A stretch of 64,000 bases of DNA. Source: Clostridium thermopalmarium DSM 5974. GTDB taxonomy: Bacteria; Bacillota; Clostridia; Clostridiales; Clostridiaceae. Shown one piece after another: positions 8,336 through 17,880 of this stretch. Both the position numbers and the translations under genes were made by a program. The notes beneath the pieces are model-generated. The model did not search any database. It saw nothing but the letters and a program-made list of their open reading frames with translations, and was not told where the DNA came from. How positions within the stretch are numbered: the stretch's first letter is position 1; each line of letters opens with the position of its first letter. Where the stretch lies: contig NZ_PVXN01000037.1 of assembly GCF_002995795.1 (NCBI RefSeq), positions 1 to 64,000 of the forward strand, written 5' to 3'.

Positions 8336-11300
8336 TTATTCTTCTTTTTCTACAGCTATTTTTAAATCTTCTCCATTAATCTTGAAGTCATTATATTCTC
8401 TATCTTCATTGTAAAGTATTGCTGTAGCGAGAGTCTCATTCTTTATATGATCTTCAAACTTTTTAGTTACTTCTTCAAGCATCTTGTTTCCTGCAACATA
8501 GAGTTTTATTCTATCTGCAACTTCAAAACCGCTTTCTTTTCTTAGGTTTTGAACCTTGCTTAAGATTTCACGAACAAAGCCTTCTTCTCTAAGCTCTTCT
8601 GTAATAGTAGTGTCAAGAATAACTCCTACCTCTCCTTCTCCTGCAAAAGCAAATCCTTCAAGTCCATGCATTGTTACAAGCAGATTTTCAGAAGTAAGTT
8701 CTATTTGGTCCTCTAAACCTTCTACATTTATAAATACAGACTTACCATTATTTATAGCTTGAGCAAGTTCCACTTGGTTTTGTTCAGCTATTGCCTTTCT
8801 TATAGCAGGAATATATCTTCCATAAGTCTTACCTAGTACTGGTAAATTAGGTTTAATTTCAAAATTAACATATTGTGAAAGATCTGCACCGAATTTAACA
8901 TTTTTAATGTTAAGCTCTTCTTTTATTATATCTCCATAGTACTCTGGAAGAGACATTACACTAACAAGCATTTCTGCAAGAGGCTGTCTGTTCTTTATAT
9001 TAGCTGAGTTTCTAGCACTACGTCCAAGCTTTACTACCTTATAAGCTAAATCCATTTCTTCTTCAAGCTTACTATCTACAAGGCTCAAATCATATTTTGG
9101 CCAATTTAGAAGGTGAACACTTTCAACTGCATTACTATCTAAATTAACTACTAAGTTTTGATATATTTCCTCTGTCATAAATGGTACAAATGGTGCTGCA
9201 ACTTGAACAAGAGTTACAAGAACTCTATAAAGTGTTGTATAAGCTCCTATCTTATCATCTGTAAGCTCTGTAGTCCAGAATCTTGCTCTGTTACGTCTTA
9301 CATACCAGTTTGAAAGTTCATCAACAAAGTCTTCAAGCTCTGATGCTGCTTCAACTATTTTATATCCATCTAAATTTTCTTCTACATTTTTAATCAATGT
9401 ATTTAGCTTAGATATTATCCACTTATCCATTACATTTTCTGATACAAAATCCTTATAATCTAGTGGATTAAACTTATCAAGCTCAGCATATAGTACATAG
9501 AAAGAATATACGTTCCATAATGTACTTAAAAACTTTCTTTGTGTCTCTCTTACATCTTCCTCTGAAAATCTTGTTGGAAGCCATGGCGCACTAGCTGTAT
9601 AGAAATGCCATCTTGTTGCATCTGCTCCTTCATTATCTAAAACTTCAAATGGATCTACTACATTTCCCTTTGACTTTGACATCTTAAGTCCATGCTTATC
9701 TAAAACGTGGCCTAAAACTATACAGTTTTCAAAGTCACTTTTACCAAACAATGCTGTAGATATTGCAAGTTGTGAATAGAACCATCCTCTTGTTTGGTCC
9801 ACAGCCTCTGATATAAACTGTGCTGGGAAAGTCTTTTCAAATACTTCCTTATTTTCAAAAGGATAATGATGCTGTGCAAATGGCATTGAACCAGAGTCAA
9901 ACCAACAGTCTATAACCTCATGAGTTCTTGTCATCTGTTTACCGCAATGAGGACAAGTAAGTTTAACCTTATCTATATATGGCTTATGAAGTTCTATATC
10001 CTCTGGAACATTTATTCCTTTCTCTCTAAGTTCTTCAATGCTTCCTATACACTCTCTATGACCACATTCACATTCCCAAATTGGAAGTGGAGTTCCCCAA
10101 TATCTATCTCTTGAAATACCCCAGTCTATAACATTTTCAAGGAACTTACCAAATCTTCCTGTTCTAATGTTATCTGGATACCAATTTATCTTATTGTTGT
10201 TTTCTAAAAGCTGATCCCTAAGAGATGTCATTTTTATAAACCAGCTATCCTTTGGATAGTAAAGAAGTGGTGTATCACATCTCCAGCAGTGTGGATATGA
10301 GTGAGTAAATTTCTCTGATTTATAAAGCATTCCATGTTCTTTTAGATATTCTATTATCTTAGGATCTGCTTTTTTAACAAACATTCCCTTCCAAGGCTCA
10401 ACTGCATCTACAAATTTACCTTCTGCATCAACTAGATTTATAAGAGGAAGATCATATTTCTTTCCTGTTATGTTGTCATCCTCACCATAAGCTGGTGCTG
10501 TATGTACAACTCCTGTACCATCTGTTAGAGTTACGTAGTCTCCATGTACTACATAAAATGCCTTTTTCTCTGGTGTAACGAACTTAAGAAGCTGTTCATA
10601 TTCTGTTCCTAATAATTCTTCTCCTTTAAACTCTCTAACTATTTCATATTCTCCAACTAAAACCTTTGGAGCAAGTTCTTTTGCAAGTATTAAATATTCT
10701 CCGTTATTTAATACTTCTACATAATCAAAGTTCTTATTTATTGTCAAAGCTACATTACTTGGTAATGTCCAAGGAGTTGTTGTCCAAGCGAGTATATACT
10801 TATTTTCTTCTCCTTTTACTTTGAATTTAGCAAAAACAGTAGCTTCCTTAACATCTTTATATCCTTGAGCAACCTCGTGAGAAGATAGTGCTGTTCCGCA
10901 TCTTGGACAGTATGGGGTTATTCTATGTCCTTTATATAGTAAGCCTTTTTCCCACATTTGCTTTAATGCCCACCATACAGATTCTATATAATCATTGTGA
11001 TAAGTTACATAAGGATTATCCATATCAACCCAGAAAGCTAGTTTTTCGGACATATCCTTCCAAAGACTTGTGTATTTAAATACGCTTTCCTTACATTCCT
11101 TAACAAACTTTTCTACTCCATATTCCTCTATTTGAGGTTTACCTGAAATTCCAAGTTTCTTTTCTACTTCAAGTTCTACTGGAAGTCCATGAGTGTCCCA
11201 ACCAGCCTTTCTTAAAACCTTATATCCCTTCATAACTTTATATCTTGGAATTAAATCCTTTATAACTCTTGTCAAAACGTGTCCTACATGTGGTTTACCG

Positions 11301-11452
11301 TTAGCTGTTGGAGGACCATCATAAAAGGTGAAATATTCACCATCTTGATTTCTATCAAAACTTTTCTGAATTATATTATTCTCCTTCCAAAGCTTTGCTA
11401 TATTTCTTTCCATCTCAACAAAGTTTGTAGAAGTTTCAACCTTTTTGTACAT
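8336..11452 (-). CDS. ileS: Isoleucyl-tRNA synthetase
   Basis: Class I aminoacyl-tRNA synthetase charging tRNA-Ile. The HIGH signature appears as HVGH in [14 protein letters not shown], the KMSKS loop as KMSKSKGNV, and the CP1 editing domain lies between ([11 protein letters not shown] region). A zinc-type CxxC cluster occurs around CPRCG in the CP1 insertion. The true start is taken as ATG 11452 ([10 protein letters not shown]), 17 codons inside the longest frame, because GAGAGGAG precedes it. The protein is about 1038 residues, the longer type related to the eukaryotic and mupirocin-resistant clade rather than the shorter B. subtilis type. A T-box leader and a consensus promoter lie upstream. 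Confidence 0.95.
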   Translation of the reverse strand: MYKKVETSTNFVEMERNIAKLWKENNIIQKSFDRNQDGEYFTFYDGPPTANGKPHVGHVLTRVIKDLIPRYKVMKGYKVLRKAGWDTHGLPVELEVEKKLGISGKPQIEEYGVEKFVKECKESVFKYTSLWKDMSEKLAFWVDMDNPYVTYHNDYIESVWWALKQMWEKGLLYKGHRITPYCPRCGTALSSHEVAQGYKDVKEATVFAKFKVKGEENKYILAWTTTPWTLPSNVALTINKNFDYVEVLNNGEYLILAKELAPKVLVGEYEIVREFKGEELLGTEYEQLLKFVTPEKKAFYVVHGDYVTLTDGTGVVHTAPAYGEDDNITGKKYDLPLINLVDAEGKFVDAVEPWKGMFVKKADPKIIEYLKEHGMLYKSEKFTHSYPHCWRCDTPLLYYPKDSWFIKMTSLRDQLLENNNKINWYPDNIRTGRFGKFLENVIDWGISRDRYWGTPLPIWECECGHRECIGSIEELREKGINVPEDIELHKPYIDKVKLTCPHCGKQMTRTHEVIDCWFDSGSMPFAQHHYPFENKEVFEKTFPAQFISEAVDQTRGWFYSQLAISTALFGKSDFENCIVLGHVLDKHGLKMSKSKGNVVDPFEVLDNEGADATRWHFYTASAPWLPTRFSEEDVRETQRKFLSTLWNVYSFYVLYAELDKFNPLDYKDFVSENVMDKWIISKLNTLIKNVEENLDGYKIVEAASELEDFVDELSNWYVRRNRARFWTTELTDDKIGAYTTLYRVLVTLVQVAAPFVPFMTEEIYQNLVVNLDSNAVESVHLLNWPKYDLSLVDSKLEEEMDLAYKVVKLGRSARNSANIKNRQPLAEMLVSVMSLPEYYGDIIKEELNIKNVKFGADLSQYVNFEIKPNLPVLGKTYGRYIPAIRKAIAEQNQVELAQAINNGKSVFINVEGLEDQIELTSENLLVTMHGLEGFAFAGEGEVGVILDTTITEELREEGFVREILSKVQNLRKESGFEVADRIKLYVAGNKMLEEVTKKFEDHIKNETLATAILYNEDREYNDFKINGEDLKIAVEKEE

Positions 11453-11628
11453 CTCTCTATCTCCTCTCTCTAAAAGTGTAACTATTATTAAAATTATTAC
11501 CAAAAACCTATTTCATAAACTTAGTCCTATCATAACCTTTAATTTAAAATTTTAATAAACTTTTAGTGCCTGACTTAAGCTATACTTCTGACCTAAAGCT
11601 TTACTTTCCAATATCTCTATATTATAAC

Positions 11629-11884
11629 AAAAAGAGCTCCGCCCATAAGGACGCAGCTACGCATAAACCACCTATGTGAAGTCAGTTCAAGTACTATCAT
11701 ACTCTATTTCTTAACGCGAAATGACGAATAAACTTACTAGGATCAATCCTTTTCAGTTCTTTACTCCCAGGTGATTTTCTTTAAGCCTTAGCTATGGGGT
11801 TTCCACCATCCCCCACTCTCTTTTAGCATACAGCTTAAGTACTTTTCCTGTTCATAGTATTTTTCAATCTTCATTATCATTTTT
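11629..11884 (-). promoter_or_regulatory. Ile T-box leader of ileS
   Basis: Read on the minus strand, Stem I shows the AGAGAG bulge sequence and GGTGGAAACC apical loop at about 11798-11825, then a specifier ATC (Ile) at 11773-11775 flanked by GAAA and ACCTG. The antiterminator has TAGGTGGTTTATGCG with the tRNA-acceptor TGGT bulge at 11667-11670; the terminator GTCCTTATGGGCGGAGCTC ends in TTTTT at 11629-11633. Uncharged tRNA-Ile should favour read-through into ileS. The antiterminator departs from the usual AGGGTGGNACCGCG, but the TGGT element and terminator keep the pattern. Confidence 0.85.
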
Positions 11885-11890
11885 AGTCAT

Positions 11891-11919
11891 ATTATATTAT
11901 AAGGATACAGTATTGTCAA
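11891..11919 (-). promoter_or_regulatory. Consensus sigma-A promoter of ileS
   Basis: TTGACA (11914-11919) and TATAAT (11891-11896) on the minus strand are separated by 17 bases. This predicts transcription starting near 11884, just before the T-box Stem I. Confidence 0.85.
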
Positions 11920-11958
11920 TTCCTGCTTATACTTTATTCATATAAATAAAATATATAA

Positions 11959-11990
11959 GAAAAAAAGATTGATTAAAGCAATCTTTTTTC
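11959..11990. terminator. Terminator downstream of the MazF-like gene
   Basis: AAAAAAGATTG/CAATCTTTTTT (11961-11971, 11979-11989) has A- and T-runs on both sides, so it can act on either strand. It probably insulates the ileS promoter. Confidence 0.65.
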
Positions 11991-12001
11991 TTTATATGTT
12001 A

Positions 12002-12086
12002 TATAGTCTCCTAGCCTCTGCTAGGTATGTTACTTTTTAAGAGTGATATGAAATATAGTCTCCTAATCTTTATTAGGTATGTATTA
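12002..12086. repeat. Two-copy direct repeat, each copy a small hairpin
   Basis: Copies at 12002-12032 and 12053-12086 share ATATAGTCTCCTA and TAGGTATGT around a variable centre. Each forms a 6-bp stem with a 4-base loop: CCTAGC/GCTAGG and CCTAAT/ATTAGG. The two changed positions vary on both arms together, so pairing is preserved. Confidence 0.6.
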
Positions 12087-12213
12087 CAATCTCTCACGAT
12101 TTTAATTCTATCATTAATGCACAACTTAGGCAATAGGTTTTTTAATATTTTCTTTATTTTTCATTTAACTTTTTTATTATCTATTACTATTATATTCAAA
12201 ATTTCAAAATTAA

Positions 12214-12807
12214 TTACAAATCTAAGGAAATTCTAAGCTTTCCATCCAAAATATCCATAAAATCTTTTTGTAAGGTTGCAATATGTCTTCCAAGTCTTGC
12301 TTTTGATACCACTTTTATCTGCTCAGCAAGAACTGTACCTGTAATATGATTTTTTTCACCATCTTCAAGAACATAGTCACTTTCTCTAAGCTCTATATGT
12401 ACAGCAATCTTCTTAGGTCTATTAGATATGGGTGCAATTATAGTAGTTGGAGCATTCTTGTTTCCTGTATCATTTTGAATTATTATAACTGGTCTAATTT
12501 TATTTTCCTCTGAACCAATGTTTTGCCCAAGCTCACAAGTCCATATTTCGCCTCTTCTTGGGATTACTTTTGTACATCTTGATGCATTGTCATTCATCTT
12601 CATCTGTTCGTTTACCCATCTAACATAATTATGAATTTTCACAATAGCATAGGCACTTTTTCTTGTATTTTCAATATCTAAACTTTTCTTTATTAGTTCA
12701 TTCACCATAGAATCATATTCTTTTAATAAGTCATAAATACCTTCTTTCTCTTTAATTATAAATTTTTTCAATTCTTCATCATTCATGGTACTAATGTCCT
12801 GTTTCAT
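12214..12807 (-). CDS. PemK/MazF-family toxin with N-terminal extension
   Basis: The C-terminal part (about residues 83-197) is a MazF/PemK endoribonuclease domain: IPRRGEIWTCELG at its start, RPVIIIQND on the second strand and TTIIAPIS following. The first 80 residues are a charged helical region (EELKKFIIKEKEGIYDLL and following) not found in compact MazF proteins of about 115 residues. ATG 12807 is chosen over TTG 12813 from the GGGGG spacing. No antitoxin gene adjoins it: the upstream gene is a CPBP protease. The N-terminal helices might serve as a built-in regulator, but that is inference. Catalytic competence was not tested. Confidence 0.8.
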   Translation of the reverse strand: MKQDISTMNDEELKKFIIKEKEGIYDLLKEYDSMVNELIKKSLDIENTRKSAYAIVKIHNYVRWVNEQMKMNDNASRCTKVIPRRGEIWTCELGQNIGSEENKIRPVIIIQNDTGNKNAPTTIIAPISNRPKKIAVHIELRESDYVLEDGEKNHITGTVLAEQIKVVSKARLGRHIATLQKDFMDILDGKLRISLDL

Positions 12808-12876
12808 TATCAAATCCCCCTTATGTTACTTCATAACCAGAAATACCCCTTTATTCCCCCTATTACTATTCATGCT

Positions 12877-13800
12877 TTATGTACCTACTAATTCCACTAA
12901 TATTACAACAGCATATACTATTAAAGCCCCATACACAGGCCAATTCATAACCTTTACAGATGTTTCTCTTTCCTCAAGACCATCTTTTCCATATATCTTA
13001 GTTAATTTTCCTATTAATATTATTATGATTCCTAAACATATTATGCCTAAAATTAGCATTGAAAAAAATGTATTAATCAGTTGAGCTTTTGACATAGAGG
13101 ATATTCCTGTATTTTGCGCTAGTTCTACAGACTCACCGCCTAAACGCATCATCTTAGTTGCAAGTTCTGATAAAAGCACCTGAGTTCCATTGATTGTAAA
13201 ATGACATATCATAGATGAATATATAGAACCCGTTATCCTAACTAAATATGCAAATATTATTCCCAAAACAAAGGCATATAATAATTGATTTCCATCTAAA
13301 TGCAATATTCCAAAGAAAGTTCCTGTCATTAAAGCAGCTTTTCTTATATTAATATTTTCATATCCAGCTAAAACCACCCCCCTCATAGTAATCTCTTCAC
13401 AAATAGCAGGTATTAAAGCTATTATACACAATCTCACTATAAGTGGAATATCGTCTAAACTTGAAACAACTTGACTTATTCGATTTGGAAAAACAAATTG
13501 AGTTATGAAAGATAAAAACATAGCTATGGGTTGTGCGAATATTCCTACAGCAATAATAATCCCTATAGATTTAATTCCTATTTTTTTTAACTTTAGTGTA
13601 TCCTTAATAGGCTTTTTAGTAATTATAAAATAAATTATAGTAGGAATCAGCAACAAAAGTATCTGAGGTAATACAATGTATAGTTCAGAACTTATATTCA
13701 TTCTTCTAAATATTGGTATAAGAGCCATAGGTGCTATTGCATATAATAGTAACAAAATAAATGCAAATAAGTTAGCTTGAAATACACTTTTATTTTCCAT
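12877..13800 (-). CDS. CPBP (Rce1-like) intramembrane metalloprotease
   Basis: Polytopic membrane protein of about 307 residues with eight hydrophobic segments. The glutamate motif EEITMRG is present, followed by FGILHLD and HFTINGTQ, giving the E and H residues expected of the CPBP active site. Bacterial members process or modify peptides and some confer self-immunity to bacteriocins; no bacteriocin gene is visible here. A gap of 69 bases separates it from the downstream MazF-like gene on the same strand, so co-transcription is possible. Confidence 0.85.
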   Translation of the reverse strand: MENKSVFQANLFAFILLLLYAIAPMALIPIFRRMNISSELYIVLPQILLLLIPTIIYFIITKKPIKDTLKLKKIGIKSIGIIIAVGIFAQPIAMFLSFITQFVFPNRISQVVSSLDDIPLIVRLCIIALIPAICEEITMRGVVLAGYENINIRKAALMTGTFFGILHLDGNQLLYAFVLGIIFAYLVRITGSIYSSMICHFTINGTQVLLSELATKMMRLGGESVELAQNTGISSMSKAQLINTFFSMLILGIICLGIIIILIGKLTKIYGKDGLEERETSVKVMNWPVYGALIVYAVVILVELVGT

Positions 13801-13850
13801 ACATAACTCCTCTTTAAAAATTAATCATATAATACTACTAATATAATAAA

Positions 13851-13899
13851 GGAAGAGACAAAATATTACAACTTACTTTTTGTAATATTTTTCTCTTCC
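13851..13899 (-). terminator. Long hairpin downstream of the amidase gene
   Basis: Two stacked helices, GGAAGAG/CTCTTCC and AAAATATTACAA/TTGTAATATTTT, enclose an 8-base loop. Only a modest T-rich tail follows on the minus strand. Confidence 0.6.
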
Positions 13900-13906
13900 T
13901 TTTCCT

Positions 13907-15928
13907 CTATTTTCCTATAGTTTTCATAATTCCTCTTGCTATAGCTTCTGCATATTTTTGTTGATATTCTGGATTTTTTAGCATAGCCTCCTTTTCAGGA
14001 TTGCTTATAAACTCTAGCTCCACAAGAACTGCAGGAGCATTTGTATATTTAAGTACATAAAGTCCATTTCTCTCTTTTATTCCCCTGTCTTTAAAACCAA
14101 GCTCTGATATGATTTCATTTTGTATATTTTTAGCTAAAGCCATACCCTTAGTACTTCCGCCAAAGTAACAGGTTTCTACACCAGTTACTGAAGAATTATC
14201 AAAACTATTTACATGAATAGAAACAAAATAGTCTGCTTTTGCATTGTTAGCTATATTAACTCTAGTTTGAAGTTCAGTATTTTTATCATTAAGCCAGCTG
14301 TCAGTATCATTGGTTCTAGTATATATAACTTCTATTCCATTCTTTTTTAGAATATCTCCAATTTTAAAAGTTACTGCTAATGTTATATCCTTTTCCTTAG
14401 TTTTATTTTGTCCTACAGCTCCTGAATCTGGACCACCATGTCCTGCATCTAAAACTACCTTAATCTTCTTTTCTACAGACTTAGGTGATATTACTATAGT
14501 AAGTTTTATTTCTTTATTATAGTTTTTAACCCTTCCTATAAGTGTTATGGTTCCTGCCTTGCTTGTATCTATGCTTTCTTTGTCCCAAATAACATCTGCT
14601 TGGATTGTTTCACCTAATATAGTAGTGGCTTCAACTGTTTGAGGTAATGTATACTTGTCCCCTTCAGTTATCTTCACATTAATATCATTTATTGTTTTTA
14701 TTTCAGCATTAGAAGTTCCAGGATCCACTTTAGAATTTACAATAATCTTGAAAGTTACTTCATTATTGTAATTTAAAACAGTTCCTTTGTAATAATATGT
14801 ACCTTCCTTTGAAGTATCCACAGAGGTCTTGTCCCATTTTACAGTTACTTTAGAAATTGTACCATCACTCATTTTAGCATCTAGACTAGTTGGCAATGTA
14901 TATTTTTCATTCTTATACAATAAAATTGTCTTACCAGGTACCTCTGTTATATAAACCTTTTGAGGAATACTTAAATATTTCAATACAGCAGATGCTATAG
15001 CTACTGCGCTGTTATCCTTGAAAGTTTGAGTATTTAAAATCGCCTCTTCTTTAGGATTGGTTATATATCCCAAATTAGTATATACAGCTGTAGCATTTAC
15101 ACTACTCAAAGTTTTTAAAGTGCTCTCTTCAATAACTCCATTTTGGCTTGCTTTATTATAAAGCTCATCCTTAATATAAGAAGCTAGTTTTTGAGAATTA
15201 GCATCTCCTTTTAAATAATATGTTTGTGAACCAGTAGCAGTAGTGCTTATAGCATTGCAATGTATGCTTACAAGTATATCTGCTTTAGCATCATTAACTA
15301 TTTTACTTCTAGCTGCTATGCTCTCATTAGCACTCCAAGGCACACTATCTGTAGTTCTAGTATAAACTACGTTTATTCCATTTGCTTTTAAAATTTCTCC
15401 AGCCTTTAATGCTACATATAGATTTATATCTTTTCCTTTTACTCCAGAAGGACCTATTTCATTTGCTTCATCATTCGCAGCACGTCCAGCATCTAAAACT
15501 ACTACTGGCACTTTAGGTGATTCTGGTTTTTCTGTTTGAGTTGTATTAATTGTAAATTTCATTTTTACAGGAGCCTTTATCTTATTTCCCTTTTTAGATT
15601 TAACCTGATCCTTTATAACTAAAGTATAGGTTTTTCCTTCTTCATAACTTTCTAATGGAGAGACAGATACAGTTTTGCTATCTTTGCATTCTACCTTGAT
15701 CTTTTGCTCTTCATTTTTATCATTCAATACCACTATATTATCTGTGTTAATAGACTCTGGATCTAATTCATTGTTAAATTTTATAGTCCATACCTTATTA
15801 GTATTTATATCCTCCCCCTTTCTTTCTTCCAGTTCTTCATAATCAAGGGCTAATGCTCTTGGTGATAGACCCACTACAACAAAAAATACAATTACTGAAA
15901 ATATCAAAAATCTTTTTATTAAGTTCAC
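13907..15928 (-). CDS. Exported N-acetylmuramoyl-L-alanine amidase with two amidase_3 domains
   Basis: Cleaves the amide bond between muramic acid and the stem peptide. Order: signal peptide 1-28, SbsA-type Ig-like domain about 35-130, first amidase_3 domain about 140-320, two Ig-like domains about 325-395 and 410-480, second amidase_3 domain about 488-673. The second domain has a full zinc/catalytic set: His 497, Glu 512, His 572 and Glu 637. In the first, the equivalents are Arg 149, Gly 165, His 223 and Asn 285, so it is probably inactive. The start is GTG behind AGAGGTGG. It is transcribed alone. Confidence 0.9.
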   Translation of the reverse strand: MNLIKRFLIFSVIVFFVVVGLSPRALALDYEELEERKGEDINTNKVWTIKFNNELDPESINTDNIVVLNDKNEEQKIKVECKDSKTVSVSPLESYEEGKTYTLVIKDQVKSKKGNKIKAPVKMKFTINTTQTEKPESPKVPVVVLDAGRAANDEANEIGPSGVKGKDINLYVALKAGEILKANGINVVYTRTTDSVPWSANESIAARSKIVNDAKADILVSIHCNAISTTATGSQTYYLKGDANSQKLASYIKDELYNKASQNGVIEESTLKTLSSVNATAVYTNLGYITNPKEEAILNTQTFKDNSAVAIASAVLKYLSIPQKVYITEVPGKTILLYKNEKYTLPTSLDAKMSDGTISKVTVKWDKTSVDTSKEGTYYYKGTVLNYNNEVTFKIIVNSKVDPGTSNAEIKTINDINVKITEGDKYTLPQTVEATTILGETIQADVIWDKESIDTSKAGTITLIGRVKNYNKEIKLTIVISPKSVEKKIKVVLDAGHGGPDSGAVGQNKTKEKDITLAVTFKIGDILKKNGIEVIYTRTNDTDSWLNDKNTELQTRVNIANNAKADYFVSIHVNSFDNSSVTGVETCYFGGSTKGMALAKNIQNEIISELGFKDRGIKERNGLYVLKYTNAPAVLVELEFISNPEKEAMLKNPEYQQKYAEAIARGIMKTIGK

Positions 15929-16197
15929 AATACCACCTCTCCAAAATCAAGATTCATATGTATATTTTATTTTATGTAGATAAATAATGCAATGATTCTA
16001 CATATATCTTGAAATTTATGAAATATTTATTTGAATTTTTTCGCTTTATATACATATACGAAAATTTTTAGATTTAGTTTGTTTTATGTGTTTAAGAATT
16101 AAATTATCAGTGTAATTTTTTATACAGTTAAGTCCATACTATATGATATAATTACCTATAATGGAAATACTAAAGTTTTGTAAAGGAAGTGTTTTTA

Positions 16198-16842
16198 ATG
16201 GAAATAACTTGGATTGGTCATTCCTGCTTTTTAATTAAAGATTCCAAAGGGAGAAGAATTTTAACAGATCCTTTTGATGATTCTGTAGGATACAAAACCT
16301 TTAAAGATGAAGTTGATTTAGTAACCATAAGTCATCATCATTTTGATCATGATTACTTAGATAGCATAAAGAATAAGCCTGAAATTATAGATAAAGTAGG
16401 TTTATTCAACAAATGTGATATACCTGTAGAAGGAATACCATCTTATCATGACGATGTAAAAGGAGCTAAAAGAGGAGAAAATATTATTTATGTATTAACT
16501 ATAGATGGATACAAAGTCTGTCATTTAGGAGACCTTGGACATATTCTATCTGAAGAAGACATAAAAAAGATAGGAGATATTGATGTGCTTCTTATTCCCG
16601 TTGGAGGAAATTATACTATAGATGGAAAGGAAGCTTCATACGTTGCAAAAAGTATTAATCCTCACATAATAATACCTATGCACTATAAAACATCCTATAT
16701 ATCTTTCCCTATATCTGGAGTTGAAACCTTTATAACCAACATGAAAAATGCTACTAAAGTAGAAAGTCATATTCTTAAAGTTGAAGGTGAACTTACAGAA
16801 AGAAATGTAGTTAAAATTCTAGAACCAGCTCCACAAAATTAA
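16198..16842 (+). CDS. Metallo-beta-lactamase-fold hydrolase (UPF0173/UlaG-like)
   Basis: A 214-residue single-domain hydrolase. The metal motif SHHHFDHD is clear, with further ligands in HLGDLGH and IIPMHYKT, and WIGHSCFLI at the N-terminus is typical of the UlaG/UPF0173 branch. The substrate is unknown. ATG 16198 is preferred to GTG 16189 because AAAGGAAG then has an eight-base spacing. It is a single gene with no visible partner. Confidence 0.88.
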   Translation: MEITWIGHSCFLIKDSKGRRILTDPFDDSVGYKTFKDEVDLVTISHHHFDHDYLDSIKNKPEIIDKVGLFNKCDIPVEGIPSYHDDVKGAKRGENIIYVLTIDGYKVCHLGDLGHILSEEDIKKIGDIDVLLIPVGGNYTIDGKEASYVAKSINPHIIIPMHYKTSYISFPISGVETFITNMKNATKVESHILKVEGELTERNVVKILEPAPQN

Positions 16843-16904
16843 TAACTAGGTTCTTTGTATATCCAAAAGATTTTAAATATATTAGTTAAAAGTGCAAAGT
16901 TTAA

Positions 16905-17025
16905 AATTCCCTATATGTTTAAGGGAGTTTAGGAAGTTTAGCATCATTTAATAACCAATACACAATTTCTTATTCCCTACTCCCTAAACTTACTAAAGCC
17001 CCTAAACTCCCTAAACTTGTTTTTA
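16905..17025. repeat. Intergenic CCCTAAAC-type short repeats
   Basis: Several copies of the octamer-like unit CCCTAAAC(T) occur at about 16990-17020 in one orientation. Related AGGGAGTTTAGGAAGTTTAG lies near 16920-16940 in the opposite orientation, so the block can fold on itself. It lies between convergent genes. Confidence 0.55.
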
Positions 17026-17043
17026 TTATGCTCTTCACTACTA

Positions 17044-17721
17044 TTATAAAGTTATTTCCACTCTATCAAGTCTTACTAAAACTTTAATGTCTTTTATTCC
17101 TACGGTTTCAGTTCTTAAGGTGCTGCTGTTGCTTATTAATAATAATTTACTACTATCTAATTTCTTTATTTGTCTTACATATCTTTTATTGCCTCTTTCT
17201 ATAAGACAAATTGCATTGTTTTCTATTTCATGAGTTATATGTCCAAAGGCTATATCACCTTTTGATATTCTATATCCTATCATATCATCATCTTCTATTT
17301 GCAAAAATAAAACCTTATCCTTTGAATAGCCTTCTATTTTATTATTTATAACAGGCATCTTTCTTAACGCTAAAGCTTTGTTCATGTCATAACCATAAAC
17401 TGGGACTGACTTCAGTACAGAGCTAAAAGCATCATTCCAAATATCATTTACTGCCTCAACATTCTTTTTATTTTCTCTTTTTTCTTCTTTTTTATCTATT
17501 GCCTCTTCAAAGGTTTCAGCTTCAAAAGACATTGTGATATCATTAAAATCTTTTCCTAAAACCTTTGATATTTTATTCATAATACTTTCATTTATAACTC
17601 TTCTTCCGCTTTCCACTTCTTTTATAAAACCCTCTGAAACTCCAAGCTTTTTAGCTAGCTGTTTTTCAGTCATTTTTAAGCTTAATCTAGCATCTTTTAT
17701 CTTGCTCCCCACTCTGCTCAT
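17044..17721 (-). CDS. XRE-type regulator with S24-like C-terminal domain
   Basis: Residues 8-62 form an XRE helix-turn-helix (IKDARLSLKMTEKQLAKKLG, then VSEGFIKEVESGRRVI). A charged linker follows, and from about residue 115 a fold like the LexA/CI S24 peptidase. Where active S24 proteins have a GDSM-type serine this protein has DDDM, and the lysine region reads RYVRQIKK. Self-cleavage is therefore doubtful and the domain may serve dimerisation or sensing. The target is unknown. The start follows GGAGGAAATTGAGAT. Confidence 0.8.
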   Translation of the reverse strand: MSRVGSKIKDARLSLKMTEKQLAKKLGVSEGFIKEVESGRRVINESIMNKISKVLGKDFNDITMSFEAETFEEAIDKKEEKRENKKNVEAVNDIWNDAFSSVLKSVPVYGYDMNKALALRKMPVINNKIEGYSKDKVLFLQIEDDDMIGYRISKGDIAFGHITHEIENNAICLIERGNKRYVRQIKKLDSSKLLLISNSSTLRTETVGIKDIKVLVRLDRVEITL

Positions 17722-17821
17722 ATCTCAATTTCCTCCAAATTAACATTTTTTAAGATAATATATTATTATATTATATTTTAATACAATGTTTCCTCACTTA
17801 TCAACAATACATTTTATAAGT

Positions 17822-17862
17822 AAAAATAAAACAGCCCTTGAAATGAAATAATCTCAAGGGCT
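17822..17862 (-). terminator. Terminator after the DUF3783 gene
   Basis: AGCCCTTGA/TCAAGGGCT (17833-17841, 17854-17862) is followed on the minus strand by GTTTTATTTTT. Confidence 0.8.
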
Positions 17863-17880
17863 AATTTCTACTTTATTCTA

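Noticed and set aside
11504-11628. Short coding gene between ileS and its T-box
   Set aside because: No start with ribosome binding site; it is the distal untranslated leader of ileS.
16905-17025. CRISPR array
   Set aside because: Repeats are 7-9 bases, irregularly spaced, in both orientations and without unique spacers.
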